A stretch of DNA of 64,000 nucleotides. Origin: Terrimonas sp. Lineage in GTDB: Bacteria > Bacteroidota > Bacteroidia > Chitinophagales > Chitinophagaceae. How positions within the stretch are numbered: position 1 is the first letter of the stretch; each line of letters opens with the position of its first letter. The position numbers were made by a program, and so were the translations under genes. Under the pieces are notes generated by a model. That model ran no database searches and had not been told where the DNA came from. It saw nothing but the letters and a program-made list of their open reading frames with translations. The stretch is from positions 62,001 to 126,000 of the forward strand of contig NZ_QCZJ01000004.1 of assembly GCF_003075435.1 (NCBI RefSeq), in the 5' to 3' direction. Below, piece after piece: positions 9,549 to 18,680 of the stretch.

Positions 9549-10355
9549 ATGATTTTACACAGGCTTATAATATTTTTTCTTATTGCAGTGATGCTAAATA
9601 ACGGGAAGTGTTTTGCCCAACAGGAAAAGATTGCCCAACAGGAAAAGAAATGCGCAGAGCTGTATGCAAAGCTTCTGTCTTTTGTGCAAACAAGCGGTGA
9701 TAGCGTTAATTTATACGCGGCAAGATTTGAAAAAAATCTTGTAGAATGTATTCGCGAAAATCCCTCTACGCTTCATTATGCATTCAGTGTACTCACAGAC
9801 AGCGGGTTTTGCAGTATTCAAACCTCTGCCGATGGTAACTTCAGGATATATAGCTGGGATACATGGACTGGTGGCACTATGCATATTTTCAAAAATATAT
9901 ACCAATGGAAATCAGACGACGGCATTTTTTCAAGACATGACAAAGACAGAGGGGAGGATCCCGGAAATTTTTGCTCTGCCATCTACAGTGTAAAATTAAA
10001 AGATAAACCCTATTACCTGGCCATTACCAATGGAGTTTATTCAACCAGAGATGCCATACAATCCATTTCAGCTTTTACCATTAAAAAAAATATATTAACC
10101 GATACAGTGAGGTTATTTAAAACAAAGACAAAAAGGTTGCACACAATAGATGTGGCTTTTGATTTTTTCAGTGTTTCCGAAAAAGCTGAACGCCCTCTGA
10201 AGCTGATAACATACGATGAAGAAAGTAAAACAGTATATATCCCGGTGGTAAATAAGGATGATAAGGTGGTAAATAATCAGTTTCTGGTATATACACTTAA
10301 AGATGAATATTTTGAATTTACAGGTATCAGCTCAGATAAGCGCATTTCAAATTAA
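9549..10355 (+). CDS. Hypothetical secreted protein
   Basis: A 268-residue protein of unknown function. It has a signal peptide (residues 1-24, ending CFAQ) followed by a short tandem repeat of the sequence AQQEK (an 18-base direct repeat at about 9616-9650). The rest is rich in beta-strands, with W-rich stretches such as YSWDTWTGG around 100-110. No catalytic motif is evident. It follows the cation transporter by 69 bases on the same strand and may be the last gene of that run. Confidence 0.6.
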   Translation: MILHRLIIFFLIAVMLNNGKCFAQQEKIAQQEKKCAELYAKLLSFVQTSGDSVNLYAARFEKNLVECIRENPSTLHYAFSVLTDSGFCSIQTSADGNFRIYSWDTWTGGTMHIFKNIYQWKSDDGIFSRHDKDRGEDPGNFCSAIYSVKLKDKPYYLAITNGVYSTRDAIQSISAFTIKKNILTDTVRLFKTKTKRLHTIDVAFDFFSVSEKAERPLKLITYDEESKTVYIPVVNKDDKVVNNQFLVYTLKDEYFEFTGISSDKRISN

Positions 10356-10722
10356 CCGGGGATCCGGATATTCAACAATGATCACCTGCAGGTTATTATC
10401 GCTTCTTCCCGTTATTCCATGCCTTATTTTCCCTGCGGGTTTCACCTATTGCATATGCTGCGTGCTTGTTCCTTTTTCTGATTGACTGCAACAAAGGTCA
10501 TGCTTGCCGCAGCTTCCGGCAGCCGGCTATATTCTTATACCGGTATCTGCAAAAGCCTGCTCGTGCGCGAGATCTGCAATACATCCAGTTAAAGGAAATG
10601 CTCAATAACGGGTTACTGTCACTGGTCTTTTCAAAATACAAGCAAGTGGCGTTGCAGAAACGAGGTTACACCCGCGGGGTGTATCTGATCATAAGCAATA
10701 TAACATTCCGTTTATTGCACAA
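10356..10722. other. Intergenic stretch between convergent genes
   Basis: A 367-base gap, somewhat richer in GC than its flanks, between the secreted protein and the stop of the sensor kinase. It contains small open frames, but none has a supported start or recognisable protein. A short palindrome at 10667-10683 (TACACCC / GGGTGTA) lies just past the kinase stop without a T-run. It may be decayed sequence. Confidence 0.4.
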
Positions 10723-13700
10723 TCATTCCTGCAGATCATTTAAATGAATACGCACTTTTGTGCCTTTGTTTTTTTCACTTTCGATAAAAATTTTTGCATC
10801 CAGCCTTTTCGCAAAATCCCTGATGATCCGGTAACCAAAGCTGTTATTCGTAAACCCAAAAAAATCGGTGTTACCTTCATTCAACCCTTTTTGCAATTCT
10901 GCAAGAATTTCGGCAGAAATGCCCTTGCCTGTATCTGTTACAGTTATTATTATATCCTTCCCCTTTGCTGACGCACTCAAAATAATGGATCCGTGTTCAG
11001 TATGCTTATTTGAGTTATCTACAAGATTATGCAGGATGATCTTCAGGAGTTGCCTGTCGGTCCAAACACCCGTTTTTTTATCCATTTCCAATAGGAGCTT
11101 ATTGTTATTCCATTCCAAAATATTATGAAAGAAGGATTTCATTTCATCAAAAAGCTCGGTGATTGAAATGTACTCTTTCCTGACAACAAAACCGCTTTGC
11201 TGAGCAGAAAGCCATACAAGAAATTCTTTAGTGAATGTATTAAGATGCCCGGTTGTTTTTTTTAGTTCATCTGCCAGTAAAGACAGTTGCTCCTGGTTTC
11301 CTTTTGGAAGTGCCTGCTGAAGATGGTTGCTCAAAAGATTAATGAAACGTACCGGCGACCTTATATCATGCAATACTATTGACGTAAGCTTGTCTTTGAG
11401 CAGGTTGCTCTTGTGCAGGTTTTCTTCTGAAGTACGGAGTTCTTCTATAGTTGTCTGCAACTTGTTAACTGATTGTTTGAGTTCATTAGTTCTTGTTTGT
11501 ACAAGCTCTTCCAGCATCGTTTTTCTTGCTTCAAGACGCATTACCCTTGAGCGGGATTCTCCATATACCATAGCGATAAAAGCGAGCCCTACCGCCACCC
11601 AAAACCAGGTAGTTTGATAGAAGAACGGAGCTATAGAAAATGAACGGGAAAGTGTCTTATATTTATTCACTCCGAAACCCGATTTCATTCTCAGATCAAG
11701 TGAATATTTCCCAGGCGGAAGATAATTTATCTCAATTACCCCGTCAGGGCTGACCGGTTTCCATAACGCTTCATAATCATTTACCCTGTACTCAGTCATC
11801 ATGTTAGTAAGATTACCGAAATATGGAGTAGATATTTCAAAACGAAAGTTTTGCGAACCTGCATTAAATGAAAGCGTTTCATCGAGGTCTATCTCAACAG
11901 TATCTACTTTTATTTTTTCAATTCTCAAATCGCCTGTTGGCAGTTCGGGATTGATTTTTGCAGGATCAAATATAACAAGCCCATTCATAGAAGGCAGGGA
12001 AAAACGCCCGTCACTTAACTGCAGTCCTACCGGATGAAATCCGCCATTGAACTCATTTGTAAAAAACCCATCGTTTTTATCGTAATAATGATAATAAACC
12101 TCTGTTGTTTTTCCTTCCATATAGGCATTTAGTTCAGCTGTTAACACCTGAAATAATCCTTTGTTGGTGGGTATCCACATAAACCCTCTGCCATCTTCCA
12201 TGAAGCAATGACTGGAAGAAAGATATCCTTTTCTGTCGAGGGGCAGTTGATAAAACTTCGATCCGTTGTAGCAGTAAAAGCCATCACCATAAGTACCAAT
12301 CCATATCTTTCCATCTTTGGACCTATGAAAATTTCTTATATATTTTTCCTTCATCTCTTCTATTTCTTCATCATCACCTGTTCGAAGGTCACATACAAAC
12401 AAACCCCGGTTGGTACCTATCCACGCAGTAGTATCGTTGATGAAACATATAGCTTCCGTGCGCGATAATTTTTGCTTTTTTTTGTAAATAAAACGTAATC
12501 CTTCCGGCTCAAGTTTCATCAGGCTGTTATTGGTAATGCACCATATCTGTCCTTTCGGATCTTCCGCTATCTCTGTGAGATAAGTATCTGGCAGGTTGAA
12601 GGATTGTATCTTATGCAAATCGGAATCGACACATATCAGGCTGTCGAGGCGGCCATACCATATCCTGCCCATATGATCCTTCAGCAATGTATTTATGATC
12701 GCATAGTCAAAAAAAATGGTGTTAGCTCCCCTGGGTGTAAACTCAATACCGTTGGCTGTAAATATTGTTTGATCCCGTATTTCGACGGCTGCGCCAAAAT
12801 TGTTCTCCAAAGCCGTTGTGTTTTGTCCCACTCTTGCTATGAACGGTTTCTCTTTAATAAGATAGAATCCATCGGTTACAGACCGTACAATATACATTTT
12901 ATAGTGGTCTGAATAATAGATACCCTGCGCAGTTGGTAGTTTTACATCATCTACGCAAAGTGACAGGGAGAGCGCCCCGGCTGATTCCCGAAATGAATAA
13001 ATCCTGTTTTTATATTTCATGAAAGAGCCCGTTGCATTCGAAAATACGTCGGACTGTTTTATATCGAAAGAGGTGTAATCTCCGTTCGCCGATAAAAGCC
13101 CCGCTATTGCATACGTTAAGGGTAACCTGCGCCCCTGCTCGTATACGCGGATATCTCCTTGTAGAGTGATTGTATATAATTTCTTATTGATCGTAAAATG
13201 ACGCAGTGTTTGATTCGGGATAGAATCCAAAACCATAAGCTTTCCGGAATCCCAATACTTCAATACGTTGGTAATGATAAAATATGCTTTATCCTGGTCA
13301 ATACTAAAAAACTCATGCGCCAGCGTACGGTTTTCTGCGTGAAGCGTAAGAGGGCTTACGTAATAAAGCGAATCTTTTTTATTTTTTACCTGCGCCCGTA
13401 TATCCAAGACATAGCCGTATTTGCTCAGGAGAAAATTTTTCCTAGCTACGAACTCAGGCTTGTGTGTCATTTTTCCTGACGAATCGATAGAATGAACGAC
13501 CCCGTTCTCATCCGCCAGAAAAATGGCGCCGGCTACATCCCTGCCTATTGCAAATATCCTGTTGGATGACAGCGTAGGAAGGTTCGTGGTGTTGTACATC
13601 CTGAAATTGTTCCCGTCGAACTTTACAACCCCGAATTGTGTAGATAACCAGAAGTATCCATTGGTATCCTCAACGAAACCTGTAACGTCGTTTGATGGTA

Positions 13701-13851
13701 AGCCGGTCTCGTCATTATAATGAACTATCCTGTATTGCCTGAACTGCGGCTGGGCATGCGCCTGTGTTAGCAAAATGCAACAGAATACCAGTAAATTCAG
13801 CCATGAATACCTTGACCAATAATGCATAAAAAATGTGTTGTTAACACGCAT
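10723..13851 (-). CDS. Periplasmic-sensing histidine kinase with Reg_prop repeats and Y_Y_Y domain
   Basis: A 1042-residue sensor kinase. It has a signal peptide ending in AHAQ (~34), then beta-propeller (Reg_prop) repeats with the characteristic DxxGxxWxxT/G motif (DTNGYFWLST, DPKGQIWCIT, SKDGKIWIGTYGDG), a Y_Y_Y domain about 675-740 (EYRVNDYEALW, YLPPGKYSLDLR), one membrane helix about 745-765, a coiled coil, and a kinase core. The phosphoacceptor is His828 in LHDIRSPVRF. The ATPase has an N-box LHNLVDNSNKHTEHG and G1 box VTDTGKGIS. It lacks the receiver and AraC domains of the usual Bacteroidota hybrid version, so it needs a separate partner: the LuxR regulator 56 bases upstream on the same strand. 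Confidence 0.92.
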   Translation of the reverse strand: MRVNNTFFMHYWSRYSWLNLLVFCCILLTQAHAQPQFRQYRIVHYNDETGLPSNDVTGFVEDTNGYFWLSTQFGVVKFDGNNFRMYNTTNLPTLSSNRIFAIGRDVAGAIFLADENGVVHSIDSSGKMTHKPEFVARKNFLLSKYGYVLDIRAQVKNKKDSLYYVSPLTLHAENRTLAHEFFSIDQDKAYFIITNVLKYWDSGKLMVLDSIPNQTLRHFTINKKLYTITLQGDIRVYEQGRRLPLTYAIAGLLSANGDYTSFDIKQSDVFSNATGSFMKYKNRIYSFRESAGALSLSLCVDDVKLPTAQGIYYSDHYKMYIVRSVTDGFYLIKEKPFIARVGQNTTALENNFGAAVEIRDQTIFTANGIEFTPRGANTIFFDYAIINTLLKDHMGRIWYGRLDSLICVDSDLHKIQSFNLPDTYLTEIAEDPKGQIWCITNNSLMKLEPEGLRFIYKKKQKLSRTEAICFINDTTAWIGTNRGLFVCDLRTGDDEEIEEMKEKYIRNFHRSKDGKIWIGTYGDGFYCYNGSKFYQLPLDRKGYLSSSHCFMEDGRGFMWIPTNKGLFQVLTAELNAYMEGKTTEVYYHYYDKNDGFFTNEFNGGFHPVGLQLSDGRFSLPSMNGLVIFDPAKINPELPTGDLRIEKIKVDTVEIDLDETLSFNAGSQNFRFEISTPYFGNLTNMMTEYRVNDYEALWKPVSPDGVIEINYLPPGKYSLDLRMKSGFGVNKYKTLSRSFSIAPFFYQTTWFWVAVGLAFIAMVYGESRSRVMRLEARKTMLEELVQTRTNELKQSVNKLQTTIEELRTSEENLHKSNLLKDKLTSIVLHDIRSPVRFINLLSNHLQQALPKGNQEQLSLLADELKKTTGHLNTFTKEFLVWLSAQQSGFVVRKEYISITELFDEMKSFFHNILEWNNNKLLLEMDKKTGVWTDRQLLKIILHNLVDNSNKHTEHGSIILSASAKGKDIIITVTDTGKGISAEILAELQKGLNEGNTDFFGFTNNSFGYRIIRDFAKRLDAKIFIESEKNKGTKVRIHLNDLQE

Positions 13852-13907
13852 TTGAAGTAATACTTCTTTTACAAAACAAACTTTACTTTTCCTCCCCGTA
13901 TTTTACC

Positions 13908-14540
13908 TTAGGCAATAATGCCATAAAGTTTTGCAAGGTCAGTCAGTTGTATAATGTTATGTACACGCAGCTTTTGAAATATATTAGCTTTATGAGTGCC
14001 GATTGTGGAAGCATGCAGGCTCATCGTTTCTGCAATCAGGGAAACCGAATCCCCCTTAATCAATTGCAGTACTACCTCAAATTCCCTTTTACTCAATTCA
14101 TCAAAAGGGTTTTCTTTTTTCCTGTCAAGCGCCTCTGCAGATAACAACTGAGCAAGATTATTACTGATATACCTGTTGCCCTTTAAAACCGTCCATACAG
14201 CCTTTCTGATTTCTTCATCAGGTGATTCCTTGTTAAGGAATCCTTTTACACCCATTTGTAAAAATCGCTTTCCGTACCCTTCCTCGGAGTTCATGGTAAA
14301 AACAAGTATTTTAGTTCCGGGGTATACCGTCAGCATATATTCAATAAAGCCTACTGTATCTGTTCCAGGTATATTAACATCAAGAATAACCAGGGAATAA
14401 GCTTTATTTTTGAGGAGCGCCAGGGCATTATTTCCATCTTTCGCTTCATCAATTTCAAGTGACGCACTTTCCTGAGAAAAAAGGTACATGATGCCTGCTC
14501 TTACTACCGAATGGTCATCCACTATTAATATGCTGTTCAT
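13908..14540 (-). CDS. NarL/FixJ-type LuxR response regulator
   Basis: A 210-residue response regulator. The receiver domain spans 1-120 with acidic pocket D8/D9, phospho-acceptor D54 in VILDVNIPG, a Thr at 82 and Lys104 in GFLNKESPD. The LuxR-type helix-turn-helix covers about 145-205 (ELSKREFEVVLQLIKG, then SLHASTIGTHKANIFQKL). It is the gene directly upstream of the large sensor kinase on the same strand, gap 56 bases, so the two form a two-component pair. Targets are unknown; the divergent AraC-type gene beginning at 14823 is the nearest candidate. Confidence 0.92.
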   Translation of the reverse strand: MNSILIVDDHSVVRAGIMYLFSQESASLEIDEAKDGNNALALLKNKAYSLVILDVNIPGTDTVGFIEYMLTVYPGTKILVFTMNSEEGYGKRFLQMGVKGFLNKESPDEEIRKAVWTVLKGNRYISNNLAQLLSAEALDRKKENPFDELSKREFEVVLQLIKGDSVSLIAETMSLHASTIGTHKANIFQKLRVHNIIQLTDLAKLYGIIA

Positions 14541-14822
14541 TGCAGTTCTTGTAAAAGCAAAAATATTAAATATGATCGATCAGCGCGGAGCATCTTTATC
14601 CTAATAAATTAGAAATATCATGAAATTTAAGTAGTTATTTTTCTATATAACATTCGTATAATACCTTGTACAATGTCTTCCTGATTTTACAATCCCTGTT
14701 GCCAGCATTTTGAACCAGCTAGTGGTTTTTCCAAATCAAATTCGTGTTATTTCCAGCTTGACTTTCAAGGCATTACCGGCTATTAGCTTTAAGTTTTCAA
14801 AACATAAAATACTTATCCGGTT

Positions 14823-15338
14823 ATGGAAAATAGAGAAAAAAAAATAACAAGAAAAGATGAAATATTACTTGCTTTTCTTTCACTAATGGAGAAACATTTT
14901 GATGATCTGCTGAAAGGTAAAGTGCTGAAGCTTTACAGAATCAGGGACTTTGCGGCATATCTTCACATTCATCCCACGCATTTCAGTGATACCATAAAAA
15001 AAGCCTGCGGCCGTTCCCCCTGGAACATCTATGAGGAAAGGATTATTTCTGAAGCAAAAAAGATGTTGCAAAATACCAGCCTGTCCATTTCTGACATTTC
15101 CTATAACCTCAGCTTCGATGATCCGTCAAATTTCACTAAATTTTTCAAAATGCGTGAGGGATGCACACCAAGCAGTTATCGCAAACGCAAGTGTGCAGAA
15201 ATTAATGATGAAATGCCCCAAACCGTTTTTACAGAAGGATCTCAACTATATTTTTACCCCCAAAATGCCTGGATTAGCATGCCTGCCGCTAAGCTTTTCA
15301 CAGGGATTTTACGAAGCCCGGAACCGGATTGCATATAG
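14823..15338 (+). CDS. AraC-family transcriptional regulator (small)
   Basis: A 171-residue protein made almost entirely of an AraC-type DNA-binding domain. Two helix-turn-helix units are visible: RDFAAYLHIHPTHFSDTIKK (43-62) and SISDISYNLSFDDPSNFTKF (about 81-100), followed by the family's C-terminal GCTPSSYRKR. There is no ligand-binding domain. Residues after about 125 do not resemble the family and the reading frame runs into a REP-like hairpin region, so the C-terminus may be extended by later sequence change. It shares its architecture with the second small AraC gene at 22438. ATG 14823 is the first Met. Confidence 0.8.
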   Translation: MENREKKITRKDEILLAFLSLMEKHFDDLLKGKVLKLYRIRDFAAYLHIHPTHFSDTIKKACGRSPWNIYEERIISEAKKMLQNTSLSISDISYNLSFDDPSNFTKFFKMREGCTPSSYRKRKCAEINDEMPQTVFTEGSQLYFYPQNAWISMPAAKLFTGILRSPEPDCI

Positions 15339-15425
15339 CAATCGAACTGGCAGGTATTGTTGCAGCACTATACAAAACAAAGAAAGGATTGCAAATTACA
15401 ATCCTTTCATGCGGACCGGACAGTA
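15325..15425. repeat. REP-like palindromic cluster
   Basis: Two related short palindromes stand close together: GGATTGCATATAGCAATC at about 15327 and a longer perfect stem at 15382-15391 / 15399-15408 (GAAAGGATTG / CAATCCTTTC, 7-base loop). Clusters of 'ggattgcaaat..caatcc' hairpins are common in Bacteroidota as REP-like elements mobilised by RAYT transposases, which is the basis for the name. No RAYT gene is in the window. The stem could also act as a terminator for the AraC gene. Confidence 0.45.
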
Positions 15426-15572
15426 TAAGTCCGATGGTTCTATCTTATTGAGTATCAGCGCTGTTCTTTTTGAGGTCTACTTTTGGCCTACTTTTGAGAG
15501 CTAATTATCGCTTATCTTACTGCTCTTTATATTACTTAACGTTAATGCCATAAAATTAGGCGCCTTTTTAAT

Positions 15573-16609
15573 TAGTTGACCCTCAAAAAGTGGTTAGAGT
15601 TCCGTAAAAGAATCGGAACAGCAGGAATGGAGGAGATATTTAAAGAAAGCATACGCATTAATGATAAAGATAGTGATGGCGATACCTTAACAGTAGATAC
15701 CACCGTACAGGAAAAAAATATTACCTATCCCACAGATACTAAACTGCATCAAAAAATAATAAAGAAATGTGTTGGCATTTCCAGAGCTGAAGGTATTGTT
15801 TTACGACAGAGTTATCGCTTTACGCTCAGGAAACTGAATGTACTGTTACGTTTTCAACATACCCGTCAAGGGAGTGCGCAGGCAAGAAAAGCCAGGAAGA
15901 AGATTAAAACAATAGCAGGACGTTTACAAAGGGAGCTATGCAGAAAACTATCTCCATCAGCCTTTGAAAAGCATCAGCAACAACTCGCTATCTACAAAAA
16001 AGTATTACAACAAAAGCGAAGTGACAGCAATAAGATTTACAGCCTGCACGAACCAGAAGTAAAATGCTACACCTAGGGAAAGGAGCATAAGAAATTTGAG
16101 TTTGGCCGTAAAGTCTCCATTCTTATTACACAAAGCAGCGGGATAATAGTTGGTGCATTAAACTTTAATGAAAACATACACGACTCCAAAACATTACCAT
16201 CTGTATTAGAACAATACGAACGCTTAAACAATAAGAAACCTGTAGAAGTGTATGCAGACCGTGGTTATCGCGGTCCAAAACAGGTGAATGCTGTAGACAT
16301 AAAAGTACCTGTACCTAATAAAAGTATTGCAAAAGCACAGCGCAAAAAGCATAGCCGCCGTGCTGCCATAGAACCTGTCATCAGCCATTTAAAATTTGAT
16401 TACAGGCTGATGCGTAATTTTTTGAAAGGGTCTGTAGGCGATAGCATCAACCTGTTATTAAGTGCAGCAGCCTTTAACTTTAAGCGAGTCATGAACCTCT
16501 GGCGTACAGAGGCAATACAATGTTGGCAACTATTGTTTTTATTGATAAAACAGTTTATCGGGTTTTTATGCCCCCAAAAATTCAAAATTGACTTTTTGAG
16601 GGTTAACTA
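15573..16609 (+). mobile_element. Internally deleted IS5-like insertion sequence
   Basis: The ends are a 19-base inverted repeat with one mismatch: TAGTTGACCCTCAAAAAGT at 15573-15591 and its complement at 16591-16609. Between them is a DDE transposase frame that begins in mid-protein directly after the left repeat, so the N-terminal part of the gene (roughly the first 100 or more codons of a usual transposase of this type) has been lost while both ends remain. I see no certain target-site duplication. Confidence 0.75.
15576..16607 (+). pseudogene. IS5-family (DDE) transposase, 5'-truncated and with amber stop
   Basis: The frame reads LEFRKRIGTAGMEEIF, then LTVDTTVQEKNITYPTDTKL with the first catalytic Asp, and after a stop continues with VYADRGYRGPKQ (second Asp) and HSRRAAIEPVISHLKFDYRL (catalytic Glu). 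A single TAG codon at 16074-16076 interrupts it; the frame on both sides is identical, and an AAG to TAG change would explain it (CYT-stop-GKEHKKFEFG). The N-terminal domain is missing. The element should not move unless a full-length transposase acts in trans on its intact ends. No stop occurs at the right end, so the frame runs on into the next gene's frame. Confidence 0.85.
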
Positions 16610-16662
16610 TTTAACTTTACTGCAAAACTCAACTGACGGTTCGCTATTGTCGCACCATCGCA

Positions 16663-17251
16663 AAGCCGCGTATGTTAGGCACAATACAATGCGACCTTTC
16701 ATAATTATAATATTGACATTTTGGACATTTAGTTCTACTGCGCAGACTAAGCTTCTGAAAATATTTAAAAAGACAGAGTACATCAATGACAATATATATA
16801 GGCAGACTTACGATACATTGATATTGACAAATCCATTTATTGACATTTTTTTCTTTAAGAAAAATTTCTATTTTCCTCATTATTTACCAGACAAGTTTAT
16901 TGATGAGAAATATAAAAATAAAAGAATATCAGTATGGAGTGATCGGAAAGGCAAGAAAGACTATAAACTGAACTGGGAAAACACGTATGCTTATGACAAG
17001 GCTGGTCGTTTAACAGACTATACTTATTCTGGATGTTTAGTATGTTCAGCTTTTCCATACAATTATAAAGTGACATACAATAAACAAGGACAGGTTGAGC
17101 AACTCAAAAACACAATCAATGAAAAAGACTGTTTTAAAATCTACTATTCCGATAAAGGCTACATTATTAAACTTGAAAAATATTCAATGAACAAATTAGA
17201 AACAGAAATATTAGTGGTGAACTGAAATGTGCTGTGCCTAACATGCGGCTT
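16663..17251 (+). repeat. Inverted repeats bracketing a single gene, attC half-site-like
   Basis: AAGCCGCGTATGTTAGGCAC at 16663-16682 and its complement at 17234-17251 (18 matching bases, one 2-base gap) flank one gene closely: 6 bases before its ATG and 8 after its stop. The upstream copy ends with GTTAGGC and the downstream copy begins with GCCTAAC, which fit the integron attC core consensus (GTTRRRY and RYYYAAC) in the right order for a gene cassette. Neither site is complete as a hairpin here and no integron integrase is present. Confidence 0.5.
16689..17225 (+). CDS. Hypothetical secreted protein in a cassette-like setting
   Basis: A 178-residue protein. ATG 16689 gives a signal peptide (MRPFIIIILTFWTFSSTAQT); the same frame is open upstream only because it fuses with the IS transposase frame. 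The mature part has repeated aromatic strands such as YDKAGRLTDYTYSG and VTYNKQGQVEQLKN, which resemble YD/RHS-type beta-strand repeats or antitoxin-like MORN/YD folds. Function unknown. It is alone between inverted repeats that look like attC half-sites, with the IS immediately to the left, and it uses more A/T and Lys/Tyr codons than its neighbours. Acquisition by transfer is likely. Confidence 0.6.
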   Translation: MRPFIIIILTFWTFSSTAQTKLLKIFKKTEYINDNIYRQTYDTLILTNPFIDIFFFKKNFYFPHYLPDKFIDEKYKNKRISVWSDRKGKKDYKLNWENTYAYDKAGRLTDYTYSGCLVCSAFPYNYKVTYNKQGQVEQLKNTINEKDCFKIYYSDKGYIIKLEKYSMNKLETEILVVN

Positions 17252-17494
17252 GGCCATATGGCGGCTGGACAAATATATGCCCGGTATTTTGTAAACCTAT
17301 GCCAGGAATATTTATCTTTAACTGTCAACTTTTTTCAGGACGGGTCATATCTTATTAAGCATTTGCTTCCAGCGGAACGTTTTTCCAATTCCGTCACATA
17401 CACAAATGCACAACTGTTGTAGGCAAGCATATTCGAACAGTAGTAATTTTAAACCGGGTTGACGCTCAACACTTTTTATTAAAGCTTATTGCTT

Positions 17495-18451
17495 ATGCAA
17501 AATAGCCGGCGAGAATTTATTCGAAACTCAATGCTGCTTTCTGGTGGAACAGGGCTTAATATATCTTCGGTTTTAAATGAGACCTATTTCCCCAATAAAA
17601 TGGGCGACAGGTTAGTATTGTTGGGTACACAGGGAGGGCCATTCATTCGCTCTTACAAGCAAACACCTTCCGCCAATCTGATCGTCTATAAAGATATTCC
17701 CTTTGTAATTGACACCGGATATGGAGCCACGTTTAAACTAAAAGAGGCTGGCATTAATTTAGCAACACTGAAGTATATTTTTATTACACATCTCCATACG
17801 GACCATTACCTTGACCTTGGTCCATTGCTTTATAACGCCTGGATTTCCGGGTTATCAGAACAGATTCACGTTTACGCGCCGGCAGGCGTTAAATCGCTCA
17901 TTAAGGCTTTTTGGAAATCTAATCAGTATGACATTAATACACGCATAAAAGATGAAGGACGGACTGATATCAGAAAACTTATTACAACACATGAAATAAA
18001 GGAAGGGGTGCTCATAAAAAACCCTGATGTTGAAATCAGTGCTTTGAGAAATATCCATCCACCAATTGACAACAGTTACGCATTTAGATTTAAACTTGGC
18101 AAAAAAACTATTGTTTTTTCCGGAGACACAGCCTATTTCCCTTCACTGGCTACATTTTCGACAGGAGCTGATTATCTCGTTCATGAGGTTATGTATGTTC
18201 CTGCTGTTGATGACATTGCGAAAAGACGCCCGAATGCATCGAAACTAATTGCAAGTATCAAGTCGCACCATACCAGTGCAGAAGATGTTGGAAAAATAGC
18301 TCAGGCTGCAAGTATAAAAAATCTTATTCTAAATCATTTTGTTCCTCCTGACGATAAATCCTTGACTGATCAAAAATGGTTTGACGCCATAAAAAATACT
18401 TTTTCCGGGAACATAATAATTGGAAAAGATTTGTTGCAATTCGAAATATAA
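17495..18451 (+). CDS. Metallo-beta-lactamase-fold hydrolase with Tat signal (RNase Z/AtsA type)
   Basis: About 318 residues. ATG 17495 (a TTG lies 6 bases upstream) begins a twin-arginine signal, SRREFIRNSMLLSGG, so the protein is probably exported folded. The metallo-beta-lactamase core has the HxHxDH motif H99-L-H101-T-D103-H104 in ITHLHTDHYLD, later a VFSGDTAY motif supplying the bridging Asp, and a C-terminal NHFVPP with the last His. The layout and spacing resemble RNase Z/arylsulfatase-like MBL proteins, of which periplasmic members hydrolyse small esters or phosphodiesters. Substrate unknown. It stands alone on the plus strand. Confidence 0.88.
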   Translation: MQNSRREFIRNSMLLSGGTGLNISSVLNETYFPNKMGDRLVLLGTQGGPFIRSYKQTPSANLIVYKDIPFVIDTGYGATFKLKEAGINLATLKYIFITHLHTDHYLDLGPLLYNAWISGLSEQIHVYAPAGVKSLIKAFWKSNQYDINTRIKDEGRTDIRKLITTHEIKEGVLIKNPDVEISALRNIHPPIDNSYAFRFKLGKKTIVFSGDTAYFPSLATFSTGADYLVHEVMYVPAVDDIAKRRPNASKLIASIKSHHTSAEDVGKIAQAASIKNLILNHFVPPDDKSLTDQKWFDAIKNTFSGNIIIGKDLLQFEI

Positions 18452-18680
18452 AATAAGAATATCTAATGCTATGCCTGCAACAACAGGCTATGTTAGATAC
18501 AACCACCCCGGAAAAGTAATCAAGGAGATTATAACATGCAACGATCAGCAAACCTGGATTAACAAAGAAACTTTGCGTAAGTTATTATTTGGATAAGCTG
18601 GTGGACGAATTGGCGAAGGGTAAAAGGCGGAGAGGGATTTTAAGAAGTCAACTATTAAATAGACTAAACAATTAATAATT

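Noticed and set aside
9616-9650. 18-base tandem repeat (AQQEK repeated) as a phase-variable repeat
   Set aside because: Only two units and a multiple of three, so it cannot switch the frame.
10667-10683. Palindrome TACACCC/GGGTGTA as terminator of the kinase gene
   Set aside because: No T-run on the kinase strand and only a 7-base stem.
10466-10747. A 93-codon plus-strand frame in the gap before the sensor kinase
   Set aside because: Starts at a non-ATG codon, overlaps the kinase end and has no family features.
17410-17430. GTTGTAGGC as a possible degenerate far end of an attC site after the cassette gene
   Set aside because: Does not fit the GTTRRRY consensus and has no matching inner arm; too weak to list as a site.
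18452-18680. Possible remnant gene between the metallo-hydrolase and the SRPBCC protein
   Set aside because: Short open pieces on both strands, but none with homology I recognise or a sound start.
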